A stretch of DNA of 64,000 bases from Sciurus carolinensis (Eukaryota > Chordata > Mammalia > Rodentia > Sciuridae), in contig NC_062223.1 in NCBI RefSeq assembly GCF_902686445.1, positions 40,518,998-40,582,997 on the forward strand, read 5' to 3'. The notes beneath the pieces are model-generated. The model worked only from the letters and a program-made list of their open reading frames with translations, ran no database searches and had not been told where the DNA came from. Shown piece after piece: positions 13,115 to 25,309 of this stretch (the first letter of the stretch is position 1; the number at the start of each line of letters is the position of its first letter). Made by a program: the position numbers and the translations under genes.

Positions 13115-15866
13115 AGAGAATGTTTACCTAGTTGCTATTTTTAAGTTTTCTCAGATATGTTTTGCATAAATCAAATTCTGTGAAAGGTTTTATGTTAAAC
13201 ATCTTGTGATGAGAACAGTATGTTACTTGAATGACTATGCAATAAAAAATACATGACTCTGTATGAAGAGAAAGGGTTATATCTTTATTTCAGCTTTTCC
13301 AAAGGAATTTGTAGCTGAACTTCCAAGTTGAAGTTGCTTTCACAATTTCTGCAACTGAACAAATGATTCAGACTTTGGTAATTTTATAGAAGATCATCAC
13401 AAGGAAGATCATCTGGGTAGAAAGGTATAGATGGTCTGACCCTTATCAGTCACCAGCTATGCACAGATTCAATTAGCATTTTAGAAAAGTGTTAAAAAGG
13501 GTCTGATGAACATCTAGTTTAATTTTGTTTTAACGAAGAGCCATTTGCATATTTTCAAGCTTTAGAGAAGTGAATTTTGACTTTAATTTATACTCTCTTA
13601 AGTCTTCACAAAACTGGCTGTTAGCCAAAGCACCAACTGAGTGGGTTTGCAAAGGTACTTTTGTATGCAAAATTAAAATAATGGCATTAGCTGAGTGGTG
13701 TGTGTGCGTGTGTGCGTGAGTGTGTGTTTTTGTCATGATCTTTTATTCTAATTTCTTTCCAAAAATTTTTAAATGAGGAAGGTATGCAGAAGCTTTCTTA
13801 GAATTAGATTATGACATGTAACGAAGATTATTAATCACTAAGTTAACATCTGTGAAGTGTTTAGTAAACTGCCTGGTGTATAGAAACCCTATGTGCCTGC
13901 AAAATTAAAGAAATAAATATGCACTTTTACAACAGGATTGGTTATTCACATATATACATTTCATGAAAAGTATGTGATTTTATCATCCATCACAATTATT
14001 TATGCTCTTTCTTATGTGTATAATTGGATTATCAGATTTCAAGGTCTGAACCGGCAAGAGTAGAATAGAAAAAAAATTTACTCCCCTCACCACTGACATC
14101 TTCATCCTTTCATGAGATCCATTATGAACACAGATAAAAATTACCTTGCTTCAGAAGAATTGCAGTTTGGTCTCAACCAGCTCTCCACCTTTAAACTTCT
14201 CCAGGGAAGATTCTGCTAGACTTTTCTAGATTCATGGTTCTCTTCCTAATCCAGAGAAGGTGTGAAAAGCTGAGTGTATTTGCTGAGTTTCTATCGCTTG
14301 GTTTAAGACGGATGCTGTCCCTGCTTTCATCCTGACAAAACAGGGAGAACTGAACATTCATTCAGTAAAGGACCCAAGAGATTTGCAACATGTTTCTCCT
14401 CATAGGCAGTCTTGTCCTAGCTCCACCACCATGTTTGGCTTAAGTCTGGGTAAATGAGTGAGATGCTCACAATGACAAGAGCAGCCCTGAGGGTAGGTCC
14501 TGTGTAGACAATCAGATCTACTTTAAAATAGGGGGTATTGACCCTTTACTGTGTTCAATTTGGGGACTTAACCCAACCTGTGGAAACAGTCCCCTTTTAA
14601 CACCGAATTAAATAACATAGTTAAATAGTGTAAATAAACAGTGTAATGTTATTAATGCTACCTCAGGTTACTTCTTGCAGGTATCCCAGAAAACAAGTTC
14701 AATGGGTTCCTTTATTATCCATTTCAATAAAATACTTATAAATGACTTTGAAATAGCTGTCACTGATAAAGACGCTCATCAAAGAGAAAAGCTCACCATT
14801 TTATCATCACAAAAGAAGAATGAATCACTATTTACGTATATTAAATTGAAACCATTCTTTATGGTGGAAAGATTAAAGATTTTGCCCAGATTTTAGAAAC
14901 AAAAAAGAATCTGAAAGACAAATGTTAAAACTGAAGATTCATTCTTGTCATGAGAAAGTGAAAATTGCTGGATCCATACTGAATTGCCCTAAGCTCATTA
15001 TTTCTGAGCAGTTTTTATGTATTGTCATAAAAAATTGCTTTTTTATGGGAAATAACTTATAAGTAAGGGAAACAAGCATCATTTATTTTTGAGAGATTTT
15101 TTTTTTACCCTAATAAACTACCTCAAGGTGTTCTGGAAATTAAGACTTTTACATTCAAACGACAGCTCTTACCTGATTCTTTTACTAAAATCCTCTGTGA
15201 AGTCACCTCTGATTGCTCATTTGAAATATGTACACCTTGTACATATTTTAAGCCTCTCTGTGTCCAGCGGTACCTGGAGAGTATACATCCAGTGCTCTGC
15301 CAGGTTTTAACAAATAAGTATAATTATTATATTAGGCATGCACATAGATTCTTTCTTGCCTAATTTCCAAAAGTTTTATTATGTTATTCATTTTAAAAGC
15401 ATTCACAGTGTCTCAGTTCTCAGGATCAAGATACAGGGTGTAGGCTTGAAAGCAGTTTCTAAATCTTTACAAAGAAATAAGAAATGCTTTTGCTCAATAT
15501 TAATCTTTTTGTACATTTGCCCATGATCTTATTTCATTGAATTATCCAAATCCTTATTTACTCTACCTTAGATCTTACCACTGTATTTTAGAAAAATGAC
15601 TTTACTTTCATTGGTTTTTCTTCAAGTAGCATTTAATGAAAGCATTTAATCATATTTACATACTAATATGAGGTTTATAAGACATGCAAGTTCTAAATTC
15701 CTTAGAAAACATGTTAGTTCTGGTGCTGTGGGTTTTAACTCATTGAGGAAGGAGAAAAATTCTCAATTATTTTCAAATGTGTTACATAAACTACAGATTG
15801 ATATTATAGAGGCATCCCCAAATGCTGAAAAGTCCTTATATCAGATTTAACAGAGTCTGCAGAGCT
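13115..15866. other. Unassigned sequence
   Basis: No gene or clear repeat. A degenerate GT-rich tract lies at about 13698-13728. Reading frames here are short and lack recognisable motifs. Confidence 0.5.
13698..13728. repeat. Degenerate (GT)n tract
   Basis: GT units interrupted by GC and GA ('gtgtgcgtgtgtgcgtgag'). Confidence 0.85.
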
Positions 15867-15867
15867 T

Positions 15868-16099
15868 TTTATTTTTATGTTTTATTTTTGAAACTGGTGA
15901 TTGAACTCAGGGATGCTTAATCACTGAGTCACATCCCCACCTCTTTTTTTTTTTTTAATTTTGAGACAGGGCCATAGGGTCATGCTAAGGTGCTTAGGGC
16001 CTTGATAAATTTCTGAGGCTGACTTTGAACTTGTGATCCTCCTGCCCCAGCCACCTGAGTCACTGGGATTACAGGTGTGTGCCACCATACTTGGCACTA
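15868..16099 (-). mobile_element. B1-dID dimeric SINE
   Basis: Full dimer in complement: ID half 'gaactcagggatgcttaatc', linker 'gagacagggccat', B1 half ending 'actgggattacaggtgtgtgcc'. T-rich at its left edge (poly-A on the element strand) and again in the internal linker. Confidence 0.9.
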
Positions 16100-16184
16100 T
16101 TGTGTTTTTTTAAATAAATGATGGTGGGATTTTTTTCATAGGTTTTGCTATCAAGCCTATATGGGTTCACATAATTCTGACAAA

Positions 16185-16345
16185 TTCTTTTTCACACTCC
16201 ATTCTAGTTTACTTGCTAACATGACTTTGAAAAGTTACTTGAATTTTCTGAGAACCAGATTTCTTATGCTTGCAATGGGATTAATAATACTTATTTACAT
16301 TGAAATGTTAAGGATCATGTTAAGACAAAATAATTGAAGTCCCTT
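16185..16345 (+). mobile_element. MIR SINE fragment
   Basis: MIR order: 'tgactttgaaaagttacttgaattttctgag', then 'cttgcaatgggattaataat' and 'ttaaggatcatgttaag'. Diverged. Confidence 0.5.
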
Positions 16346-16539
16346 TTGATTTCTAGAACAGTATTTATCAAACTTTTATATCCTTTCAAATGACCTAGGG
16401 GAACCAGGAGTCTATATTTCTAAGAAACTCCTGGCTGTCCTTCATTTGCCCTTAGAATAACAAGGTCCTACAAGGTCCATTCTGCTTTTATAATAATTGC
16501 TTTTGTGAGTGGCCAATCTGTTCTCATTTTATTGAAGGA

Positions 16540-17150
16540 GTTCAAGAAATATCACCCCAAATATACCACTTTGGTGTGCTGATAACTTCAAACTAAGACT
16601 ACCTGGGTAAAAATCAAATGCAGGGAGGGCAACTTTGCAGTGAACCTCCCTTCTCTGCAAAGATGGATCCCTTCCCAAGAATCTCATCAAATGGTATGAA
16701 TCTATATCATGCACAACCATAGAAATGAAATGATAATGATGTACTCCATTTGTGTACAATGAATTGAAATGCAGTCTGTAAAAAATAAAAGTAAAAAAAA
16801 GATTTAAAAAAAAGAATCTCATCAACCAGGAAGATTAAATCAGATCACAGGAGAGAAGGAGGATTGGACTTTGGCTCCAGACTCAGACAGAGTTGGTTAC
16901 AGGCTATCCAGCTACTCTTCTGGAGTCCAGTCATCCTTCCCCCAAAGAAGTTCACTCTCCCCTAACTTGCCTACACCCCCTCCTCCCCTATGAGGAGAAC
17001 ATGGGAGCTTCTGCATCTCACTGGGATTCACCTCTCTTCCCTTGGATGCCCCTGTTTCTCCTAGTAAATTTGTTTCCATTTCTCCAATTAATCTGCTTGC
17101 TATTACTTTATTTCATAGGCAGAAATATAGAACCTCAGAGGATAATTTCC
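16540..17150 (+). mobile_element. Possible LTR, family not assigned
   Basis: A pyrimidine-rich stretch ('gtcatccttcccccaaag', 'cacctctcttcccttggatg') leading to 'ctattactttatttcatagg' looks like the R/U5 side of an old endogenous retroviral LTR. I could not match it to a family and its ends are unclear. It holds the short L1 tail at 16691-16811. Alternative: ordinary unique sequence. Confidence 0.35.
16691..16811 (+). mobile_element. 121-bp L1 3' tail with 14-bp target duplication
   Basis: Only the last ~100 bases of the L1 3' UTR ('ccatttgtgtacaatgaatt', then 'tgcagtctgtaaaaaataaaa') plus an A-rich tail. The same 3' end, in complement, starts the minus-strand L1 at 63229. The fragment lies between two perfect copies of AAGAATCTCATCAA (16677-16690 and 16812-16825), the target-site duplication of an L1-type insertion. 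An extreme 5' truncation. Confidence 0.92.
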
Positions 17151-17195
17151 TCTTCCATACAATATACAATAATAACTTCTCCATTTTTATATTAG

Positions 17196-17579
17196 TGACC
17201 TATTACTCTGACTACTGTATTTTGTTTTCATTTTACATCTATTTCATTATACTTTTCATAATAAATGTATATATGTAAAGTGTACATGATGTTTTGATGT
17301 ACATAATGAAATGATTACTACATTAAGTGAACCTGTATATTTTTCTCCTCACCTAGTAGTCTATTTTCTGTCTGTCTCATAAGAGCACCTATGATCTACT
17401 CTCCTAGTAGATCTCCAGTGTGCAATATGGTAGTGTTAAGTACAGTTTGCAAACCATACACTATATATATATTTTTTTACTCATTCATCATGGCTACAAT
17501 TTTGTGCTCTTTTACCAACAGCTCATCCACCCCATTCCCACTTCTGGCAACCACCTTTATATTCTCTGGTACCATGTCT
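17196..17579 (-). mobile_element. Old L1M 3' UTR (left part of a split L1)
   Basis: Complement of an ancient L1 3' UTR: 'gtacatgatgttttgatgtac', 'cacctagtagtctattttctg', 'ggtagtgttaagtacagtttgc'. Belongs with the ORF2-derived part at 17903-18900 on the same strand; the two are separated by a DNA transposon. Confidence 0.65.
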
Positions 17580-17903
17580 AGTTAGCCCTCTGCACCTGCA
17601 GATTTCACATTTTGGATTAAAAACAACAGATCCAAAATTTTTGAAAAATAAAAAAAATCTTGTGTCTGTGCTAAACACAGATTTTTTTAAAATTGGTTTT
17701 CCCTAAATAACAGTATAAAAATGTATGTAGAATTGTCATTGTCTTTATTGTTATAATGCAAAGATGACTTAAAGTATACAGAAAGCAATGCATAGTTTAT
17801 GTATAAATATTGTACAATTTTATATGAGGGACTGGAACATCTATGGATTTGGGTATCCATAGGGACCTCGAATCAATCTGCCTTAGATACTCAGAGACAA
17901 CTC
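17580..17903 (+). mobile_element. Tigger/pogo-like MITE
   Basis: Non-autonomous Tc1/mariner-type element of about 320 bp. Imperfect inverted ends: 'agttagccctctgcacctgc' at the left, and a right end whose complement reads 'gagttgtctctgagtatct'. Internal hallmarks are 'acttaaagtatacag', 'tatatgagggactggaacatc' and 'ggatttgggtatccatag'. It interrupts the minus-strand L1M, so it inserted later. A second copy in opposite orientation lies at 60615-60943. No transposase coding. Confidence 0.75.
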
Positions 17904-18900
17904 CATTTAGCTTTTTAAGATTCCACCTATAAATGAGATTTGCAGTACTTTTTTCTTTCAGCATCTGGCTGATTTCATTTAACACAATGTCTTCTATGTT
18001 AATTTGTGTTCTTGCAAATGACAGAATTCCCATCTTTTTGAAGGCTGAGTAGTATTCTTCTGTGTCTGTATACACCATATTGTCTTTATCTATTCATCTA
18101 TGACTGACCACTTAGGCTACATTCATGTCTTGGCTATTGTGAACTATTCTAAAATGAACATAGAGGGGCGAACATCTCTTTGAGCTACTGGTTTCATTTT
18201 CTTTGGATATATAACCCAAATAGTGATGGCTGGTAATTTTACTTTTAATTTATTAAGGAAACTCCATGCAACTTTCCATAGGGATTATACTAAATTAAAT
18301 TCACACCAGTGATGTTTAAGGACTATCTTTTCTCCACGTTCTCAGCAACACCTGTTATCTTGTGTTCTTTTTATGACAATCATCACAACAGATGTGAGGT
18401 CATATTTCATTCATTGTGGTCGATTTTCATCCTATGGTAACTAGTGCTGTTGACTACCCTTTCATGTTCCTCTTGGCCATATTTTTAAAGTCTTCTTTGG
18501 AAAACTGTCTATTCAAATCCTCTATGACTAGTGATTTGCCACTGAGTTCCTTATACATTTTAATTATGAATTCCTTATTAGATAACCGGATTGCTAACAT
18601 ACCATCTGGAGATCGGCTGCTTTTTCTTGTTTTAAAAGCATCTTCTTTACTGTGTGGAAGCTTTTCTTTACTTTGATGTAGTCTCACTTGTTGATTTTCG
18701 CTTTCATTGTCTGAGGTTTTGATGTGATACCCAAAAGATCATTGCCAAGACCAGTGTCAAGGATCTTTTCCTCTGTGTTTTCTTCAAGGAGTTTTTTGGT
18801 TTCGGGTCCTATCTTCCAGGCTTTAATCCACTTTGAGTTGATTTGGTGTACTTTAGATCTCACAAAGGAATTGACATGTGTCAAGAATCAAACATCAGGC
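17904..18900 (-). mobile_element. Old L1M ORF2 C-terminal region (right part of a split L1)
   Basis: Complement of the L1 ORF2 end and upstream coding region: 'gaaggctgagtagtattc', 'ctttatctattcatctatg', 'tcagcaacacctgttatctt', 'ctttaatccactttgagttg'. Many stops and indels; remnants read as L1 ORF2-like peptides in two frames (for example 'LFRKMGILSFARTQINIED'-type end motif). No function expected. Confidence 0.8.
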
Positions 18901-18904
18901 AGAA

Positions 18905-20515
18905 ATATGAGTGTCAGGAAGAAATTTCACTATCTGTGACCCAAGTTCTAAACAAAAGAGAACTATTAAAGAAAAAAAAAAAAACTTAAATAAGATTTAG
19001 AAAAGCGAGAGACAGATGCAGAGATAGGACTCAGCTCTGAAGTTATCCACCGCTGGAAGAGTTCACAGGCCTTAGGAAATTTGGCAGAGACAAAGACAGG
19101 TTGACATTGTTTTTGTTGTTCAGATTTTTTTGTTTACTTTAAGATGCTATCTGCACAAAACGGTGCCAAAACCAATAAGGAAGTTGACAGAACATCAAAT
19201 CCCCTTCAGAGGAAAACTGATAAGCTACTGGCAGGGGAATGCTGAGAGACAGATGAAGGGACTTTAGGTAATCAGAGTAAAAATTGCTGCCTGATGGAAT
19301 CCAAGCTGCAAGAACCTCATTTCGTAAAATACTTGATGACTTTTTATAGTGTTACAGCATCGGGACTTTATGCTGCATGATATTCACCCAGTGACAGGCT
19401 GGCCCTCTTTTCCCCCAAGAAGTTATCAGTTCTCTATAGAAAAGTAATTCTGCAGCTGTCTTGCCAAAGATGAACTCATGAATCAGTGATGTGGGCAGAG
19501 GTGGCATCCCAGATAGCATTCTGAAAAATCCATAAATTCTTTAAGAAAGACTGTTTCTCTACCACTGTCAGGTGCTATTATGCCTAAATCATACAATTCT
19601 ATTTGGAAACTTAAGGTGGTCTGGAAAAGTGCCCTAAGGAGCTTAAAAAAGAAAAAAAAAAACTATGAAAGCAAAGAATGCCAGAGAGACAGGATATTTC
19701 ATTATTGTCCAAAGGTCAAGAAGAAAGATGTAGGGCATGCCACTTTCAGTAACAGTTTGAAACACTACAATTTAATTTATATCTGGGCTATATTATACTG
19801 TCAACTAGAGATGAAGTTTTAGGATCAATGAGCAATATGTTCTAAGTCCATTTTAAATTTCACTAAACCAAGGGTTTCGAACAAGACTAAAAGAAAAGAA
19901 AAATAACATGAATCCAAGAATCCCAATATTTTAAACACCACAACAGCCTGCATATGCCAGTCATGAGATAGGGTGACTTGTTCGTCCTTCAGTCTATTAG
20001 AGCCGACCTACACTGACTCCAGCAAAACTCACTCATAGGTAACCTTGTATGCATGACTCTGAAGTTCACCACTGCGCATGAGAGTTGGTTACTAGGGAAT
20101 ATTCTAGGAAGTGAAAAAGAATCAACCATTTTCAGTATGGGTAGAAAGGATTATTTTAATTGATCTCTAGTGAGGCAAATCATTAGAAGAGTTAAAAGAA
20201 ATGTGTTTGGAGTTTTTGTTTTCTCTGATACTTTTCTAAGGACGAAAGTTTTCCTTTGGTTTCTGATAGTGTACAGCTAGCACTCATCTCTTACTTAATT
20301 TCCTTACCTAAAAATATACCGCAGGAGTTTTAACCCCAAATTTGTGAAAAACAAGAATATCTGTAAAAGACTGACAAATTCCTGGGCCGTTTAATCCTAA
20401 TTACCACACGTTCCTAGAGAAACACAAAGCAATTCATTAGATTTCATTTAGTCTTTTTTTTTTTTTATTAATTCAGTTAATTAACAAATACATCAACATT
20501 ATAAAATTACTCTTC
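18905..20515. other. Unassigned sequence
   Basis: No gene or repeat family recognised. Short A-runs at about 18970 and 19650. Confidence 0.45.
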
Positions 20516-20670
20516 ATAGCTGAGGTCCAAAAGAAAGAAATGTACTCTACTGTGCTCAAAATGTTGTGGAGAAGTTACAACTTAATTTAAGAGAATTGTT
20601 CTGCCTGACGACATTGGTTCCTAAGTTCATTTTATAACATAAACTGTTTTCTGACAATTCAGCATGAATT
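20516..20670. repeat. Local diverged repeat, copy A
   Basis: Resembles 21163-21327 in order and spacing. Shared blocks include 'tgaggt.caaaagaaa.aaat', 'aagagaattgt', 'tccattt/tcatttt.taaca.aa' and 'ctg.caattca'. Roughly 65-70% by eye with small indels. No known family recognised. It could be two insertions of an unlisted repeat or an old local duplication. Confidence 0.55.
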
Positions 20671-21162
20671 CTTAGACTGCCAATTTGGGATCTAGATAAG
20701 TTGGGTACAAATTTATGATTATCTAGAATGATAAGAATGAAGGTAAAAAAGACTATTTTGGTATTGACACTGATGAAAGAGTTATAAGAAGTATATTAAA
20801 AGTTAAGGTAATTAGCATTTTGAACAAATAAAATATTATATTTGATGGTGAATGACAGACATTTGCATTATAGGAGAGAATGAAGATTTTCATAATAAAA
20901 TCATAATCTGAAAAATCTGGGAATAAATTTGAATAATTCAAGAAAATAACAATATAATATTTAAATGTTATAAAGTAACATTACTATTTGGAAAATACTG
21001 GTCAGATTAAAAATCTAAAGAGAATGGATTGAAAAACTTTTAAATCTATTAAGTATATTCAGCAATGACTAGTAAGTGATTTTGTTATGCTCGTGCTAAC
21101 TGTAAAGAGTTTGGAAAAATTCTTCTTAGGACCATTCTACATTCAGGGAGATTCAGGAGATT

Positions 21163-21327
21163 CAGAGTTGAGGTTCAAAAGAAATAAATATACCCTAGTG
21201 TGTTCCAGAATTTATAGAGAAATTTTATAATAATTTCATTTTATTGAAGAGAATTGTGGGTCTTAGGGTATTTGTTCTTATGTCCATTTTCTAACAAAAC
21301 TCCATATTTCCTGTCAATTCATCTAGA
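21163..21327. repeat. Local diverged repeat, copy B
   Basis: Partner of copy A, about 645 bp downstream in the same orientation. Between and beyond the copies both sides share weaker motifs such as 'cataataaaa' and 'ataaattt.gaa.attcag', so the repeated unit may be longer than the part that can be aligned by eye. Confidence 0.55.
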
Positions 21328-21789
21328 CTATTGACTTAGATTCTTTGAGGTAATATAATCCATCTTTTTCCAAAACCTTAGGCACAGTCAATTATAAATT
21401 TAGGAAATTCAGGGAACCATCTCAAAACTTCCATAATAAAAGCTATTTAATCTGATTAGATAGGTATAAGTGAAACAAATAAAAAAGAAAAATGGAATAG
21501 ATAATGTATAAATTAATGGACAAAGACAAAAGGAAAGGAATATTTCACATATAAATGAAACAAATATTCTAATGTGTAACAAAAAGCATTTCCACATTAA
21601 GAGATTTAGAAATTAAAAAAAAAGAAACAAAATAAAACAAATAAAAATAAAAGTTACCAAAGTTTACTGAGAAGCATTTATGATCTGAAAAAAATAGAAG
21701 TCTAATATGGATATCAATAGGTATGTAATACCACCTTAAATTTAGTGACTAAACAGGGACCATAGATTCTGTTGGAGAGAATTTTAAAA

Positions 21790-21994
21790 CTTTTTTTTTC
21801 TTTTTTGAATTGGAGATGGAACCCAGGGGTGCTTTACCCCTGAGCTATATTCCCATACCTTTTTATTTTTATTATTAATAGTTTTTTGAGACAGGGTCTC
21901 AGGAAGTTGCTGAGGCTAGCCTCAAACTTGTGATCCTCCCTTCTCCTGCTCCCAGGTTTGGGAATTGCAGAAGTGCGCCACCATGCCTGTCCTG
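21790..21994 (-). mobile_element. B1-dID dimeric SINE
   Basis: Complement dimer: ID half 'gaacccaggggtgctttacc', linker 'tgagacagggtctcagg', B1 half 'ttgtgatcctccc ... gaattgcagaagtgcgccacc'. T-run at the left edge corresponds to the element's poly-A. Confidence 0.9.
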
Positions 21995-22079
21995 GAGCGG
22001 ATTTTAGATGGAGCAGAATGGCTTGTCTTTCTAGTCCAAATGATCTGAAGCTTCAGCTTAAAAAATTAAAATGTTGTAC

Positions 22080-22480
22080 TGACTCAAGCAATTGGATAAT
22101 TCATCTGAAGTTTTTATTCGTTTGTATGCAATACTCCCAATACTTGGGCTGGAATGATTCGAAGACTCAGCCAGGTTGTCAAACAAACCACTGCCCCCAC
22201 CATTTCATGTGACTTGGACTTTGCAGTGGCTGAGTCTAAAGAGGAACCTGGCCCAGGGACAGACTGCTTCAAAATTCAAGTAAGTGTCCCAAGGCGGAAG
22301 CCGCGTGGCCTTCTCTGAGCGGACCTGGGGCGTCTCACCAGTTCACCTAGTATATAACCCACTTGGTACAGCAAAGTCTCCAAATCCAGCCTAGATTCAA
22401 AGGAGAGTGTGAGTCTCTCTTCAATGGGAAGTGATCAGATGACATTGTGGATGGAAGACATTGCTAACTCTCTTTAGAAC
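22080..22480 (-). mobile_element. Possible old LTR or other mammalian repeat
   Basis: The order 'gtaagtgtcccaaggcggaagc', 'gtggccttctctga', 'cagcctagattcaaaggag' and 'caatgggaagtgatcagatg' resembles a familiar old mammalian interspersed repeat (LTR-like), but I cannot name the family and the strand is a guess. Confidence 0.35.
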
Positions 22481-22729
22481 ATGCAGTCAGCTACAGAGGC
22501 ATAATGCTTCTTTACTGAACATGAAGCCAACTTAAATAAAAAACTCAATATTATACCAACAATAATAATAATAAATGAAGAATTGTTTCCTTGATTTTCA
22601 GACACTTCAAGTATGTTATCAATTTAATACCAGTTTTTCTACAGAACATGTGTTTCAATTACGATATGTAATTGCTTAAGAAAAGTGGAATTTAGATATT
22701 TATTTATAATTTATTTTATGTCTAGTAAT

Positions 22730-22925
22730 GTCATCTAATGCCTTACAAATATAATTTGATTTTACTCTCATAGCAGTCTAGTGAATGGATATTAAAATCA
22801 TGATTTTACAGATGTGAAAATGGAGCTACACAATCCAATAGTAAATGTAAAGTAATAACAATGAAAATGTCATATTGTTGCAAAGTACACATATCAAGTC
22901 ATGATAATCAAGACTGGCACCCAAA
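22730..22925 (-). mobile_element. MIR SINE
   Basis: Complement MIR: 'tactctcatagcagtctagtgaatgg', 'gattttacagatgtgaaaatgg', 'agactggcacccaaac'. The central conserved part is clear. Confidence 0.7.
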
Positions 22926-22949
22926 CTTTAGACAGAAGTTTGCAAGTGT

Positions 22950-22952
22950 ATA

Positions 22953-22986
<34 letters not shown>
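22950..22986. repeat. (TG)n microsatellite
   Basis: About 17 TG units with one final 'ctg' interruption. Confidence 0.95.
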
Positions 22987-23064
22987 TGTAATCTAAATGG
23001 AAATGGTTTGATTTCTCTGTAAATAGGATTATAAAATTAACAATCTTGGTGAAAAATTATTTGT

Positions 23065-24060
23065 ACATTTGATTGTTTCAATAAGTTTCTTTGAGAACAG
23101 TTGTAGATTTACAGAAAAACGGTGAATATTGCACAGGTTCCCTTTCACTCCACACCTAGTTTTATCTTATAATTTTATACCAATGTAGTTGATATATCTG
23201 TCTATCTGTCACATTTAATGAACTAACACTGTTGCATGATTAGGAACTAAAGTCTACATGTCACTCATATTTTCTTAGTTCCTACCTTATGCCCTTTTTA
23301 TCTTCCAGAATCCCATTCAGGAATCACGTTTCATTTAGTGATCCTATCATCTTGGCCTCATCTTGACATGACAGTTTCTCAGACTTTCCTGGTTTGTCAT
23401 GACCTTGACAGTTTTGCAGATTACTGGTCATGTAATGTGTGGACCATCTTTCATTTGGAACTGATCTGACATTTTCCTCATTATTGAACTGGGGCTATGG
23501 GGAAGACCACAGCTGCAAAGTGCTATTTGCATCACTTCATATCAAGAGTCCTCACTATCAAAGTAATCTACATATTTTGCTGTCAACATCAATTACCTGG
23601 CTATGGTAGTGTTTGTTGGGATTTTCCACTCAAATTCTATCTTTTGGTCCTCTTTTGAAGGAAATTAACATGAGCAGTTTACACTAGTAGAATTGGGACA
23701 TAGACGCCATTTTTTTGAGAGTTCAGTATTCATATATATTATTTGGAATGCTTCAACACAGTTATCTATTTGTTCAATCACTTATTTGCACCAGGTTGGA
23801 CTCAAATAGTCAAATACTTTTTAATTTATTTTGTTGCTCAAATTGGCAGACCTGGGCACTGAGAATTCTTTCGTTTGACTGCTACATTCCTTAACATATC
23901 TCCATCATTGTGAGACTTTTTCAAGAACTATTTTACTCTTTGGCACAAGGTATTCCTGCTGCCATCCTAGAATGAGCCAGTTATGTAAGGAGTTCTACGT
24001 CCTTTTGTTGAAGAATGGTGTTAGAAACCAAAATTGGGACAGTAGGTCATTTTTAAAACT
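23065..24060 (-). mobile_element. Old L1M 3' region
   Basis: One kilobase in continuous alignment order with an ancient, familiar L1M/HAL1-type 3' region in complement: 'gtagatttacagaaaaac', 'tcccattcaggaatcacg', 'acagtttctcagactttcctgg', 'tggggaagaccac', 'tttattttgttgctcaaattgg', 'tagaatgagcc' and 'gaatggtgttagaaaccaa'. No coding capacity. The subfamily is not certain. Confidence 0.65.
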
Positions 24061-24323
24061 TTTTATTTTCAACTATTTATAAACTCACAAAAATGTAAAA
24101 TAATAAAAAGTTCCTCCATACCTTTCTTAACCTCCTCACTTAATAACATGTTGAAAAGCTATAGGTTATCATAAATAGAAACTGCATTTCCAATATTAAC
24201 TACATAAAAATAAGTCCAGCTTGTGTTATTCAAGATTCTGTTTATGTTCACTTGATCAAAATAAGCAGAAAAATGCAGAGATTCAAGATCATCTCTTGGA
24301 ACCCAGGGCAGACAAAGTTTGGT

Positions 24324-24725
24324 GTTTTAGTCAGCATTTTGGCTGCTGTGACTAAATGACCCAACCAGCACAACTGTAGAGAAAAGTTTTATTTGGGGGC
24401 TCACAGTTTCATAGGTCTTAGTCCACAGAAAGCCAACTCCATTCCTTGGGGCTCGAGGTGAGGCTGAACATCATGGCAGAATTATGTGGCAGAGGGAAGC
24501 AGCTCACATCATCAGGAGGCAGAGAGAGATTCCACTCACCAAATACAAATATGTACCCTAAACCACACCCAGTTCCCACCTCCTCCTATTGCTTCAATTA
24601 ATTCCACCAGGGATTAATTCACTGATTGGGTTAAGACTCTCACAACCCAATGATTTCTCCTCTGAACCTTCCTGCATTGTCTCACATGTGAGCTATTGGG
24701 GAACACCTCACATCCAAACCATAAC
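24324..24725 (-). mobile_element. MaLR (MST/ORR-type) solo LTR
   Basis: In complement it begins 'gttatggtttggatgtgag' and ends near 'gctgactaaaac', the standard ends of MaLR LTRs, with an 'aataaaac' poly-A signal region next to 'ctgtgagcc'. About 400 bp, complete. It is flanked by a 5-bp direct repeat TTGGT (24319-24323 and 24726-24730), the expected ERVL-type target duplication. Solo: no internal sequence follows on either side. Confidence 0.85.
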
Positions 24726-25309
24726 TTGGTCAGCGTAAGACAGGAGAGTCTCAATCAACAGAAAGCTCTGCAGAACTAGAGATGCCATTGGTCTTCAGTC
24801 TCTCTGGAGGCAACAGAAGCTATTCTTTCCACTCTTTGCTGTCTTTTTCTCTCTTTTTTTTCTCTCTATCCAAAGTTCTGCATAGATCTACTAGACATCT
24901 TGTCTCCAGCCTTCATTTCATCCTCATAGCAATATTGTTTATACTTAAAGTCCAACTTTAACAAGTGAAGTGAGTGGAAAAGACGTAAGAACAGATGGGA
25001 AGGAAGAGAAGCCATTGAGACAGACAATGATTTTCTAATTTACCTGAAATAGGTAAGGTATTTAAAGATGACTTAATTATCTGTGGTCAGGAAATCAAGA
25101 TCAAAAGTCACAAATTTATATGCCATACTTCCCTCCCCTGCTGTGAGATATAAATATCTGAAAGGGACATATTGTTATAATTCTATATTTACTCATATGA
25201 ACTCTTCCTTGAGATTCATGAGTTTATTCATATACAGAAGCATAAGAAGGGGCCTGCCTCCGTATGCACTATCTCATTGATATGACATTAATTTTCCTGA
25301 TGTTCTCTG

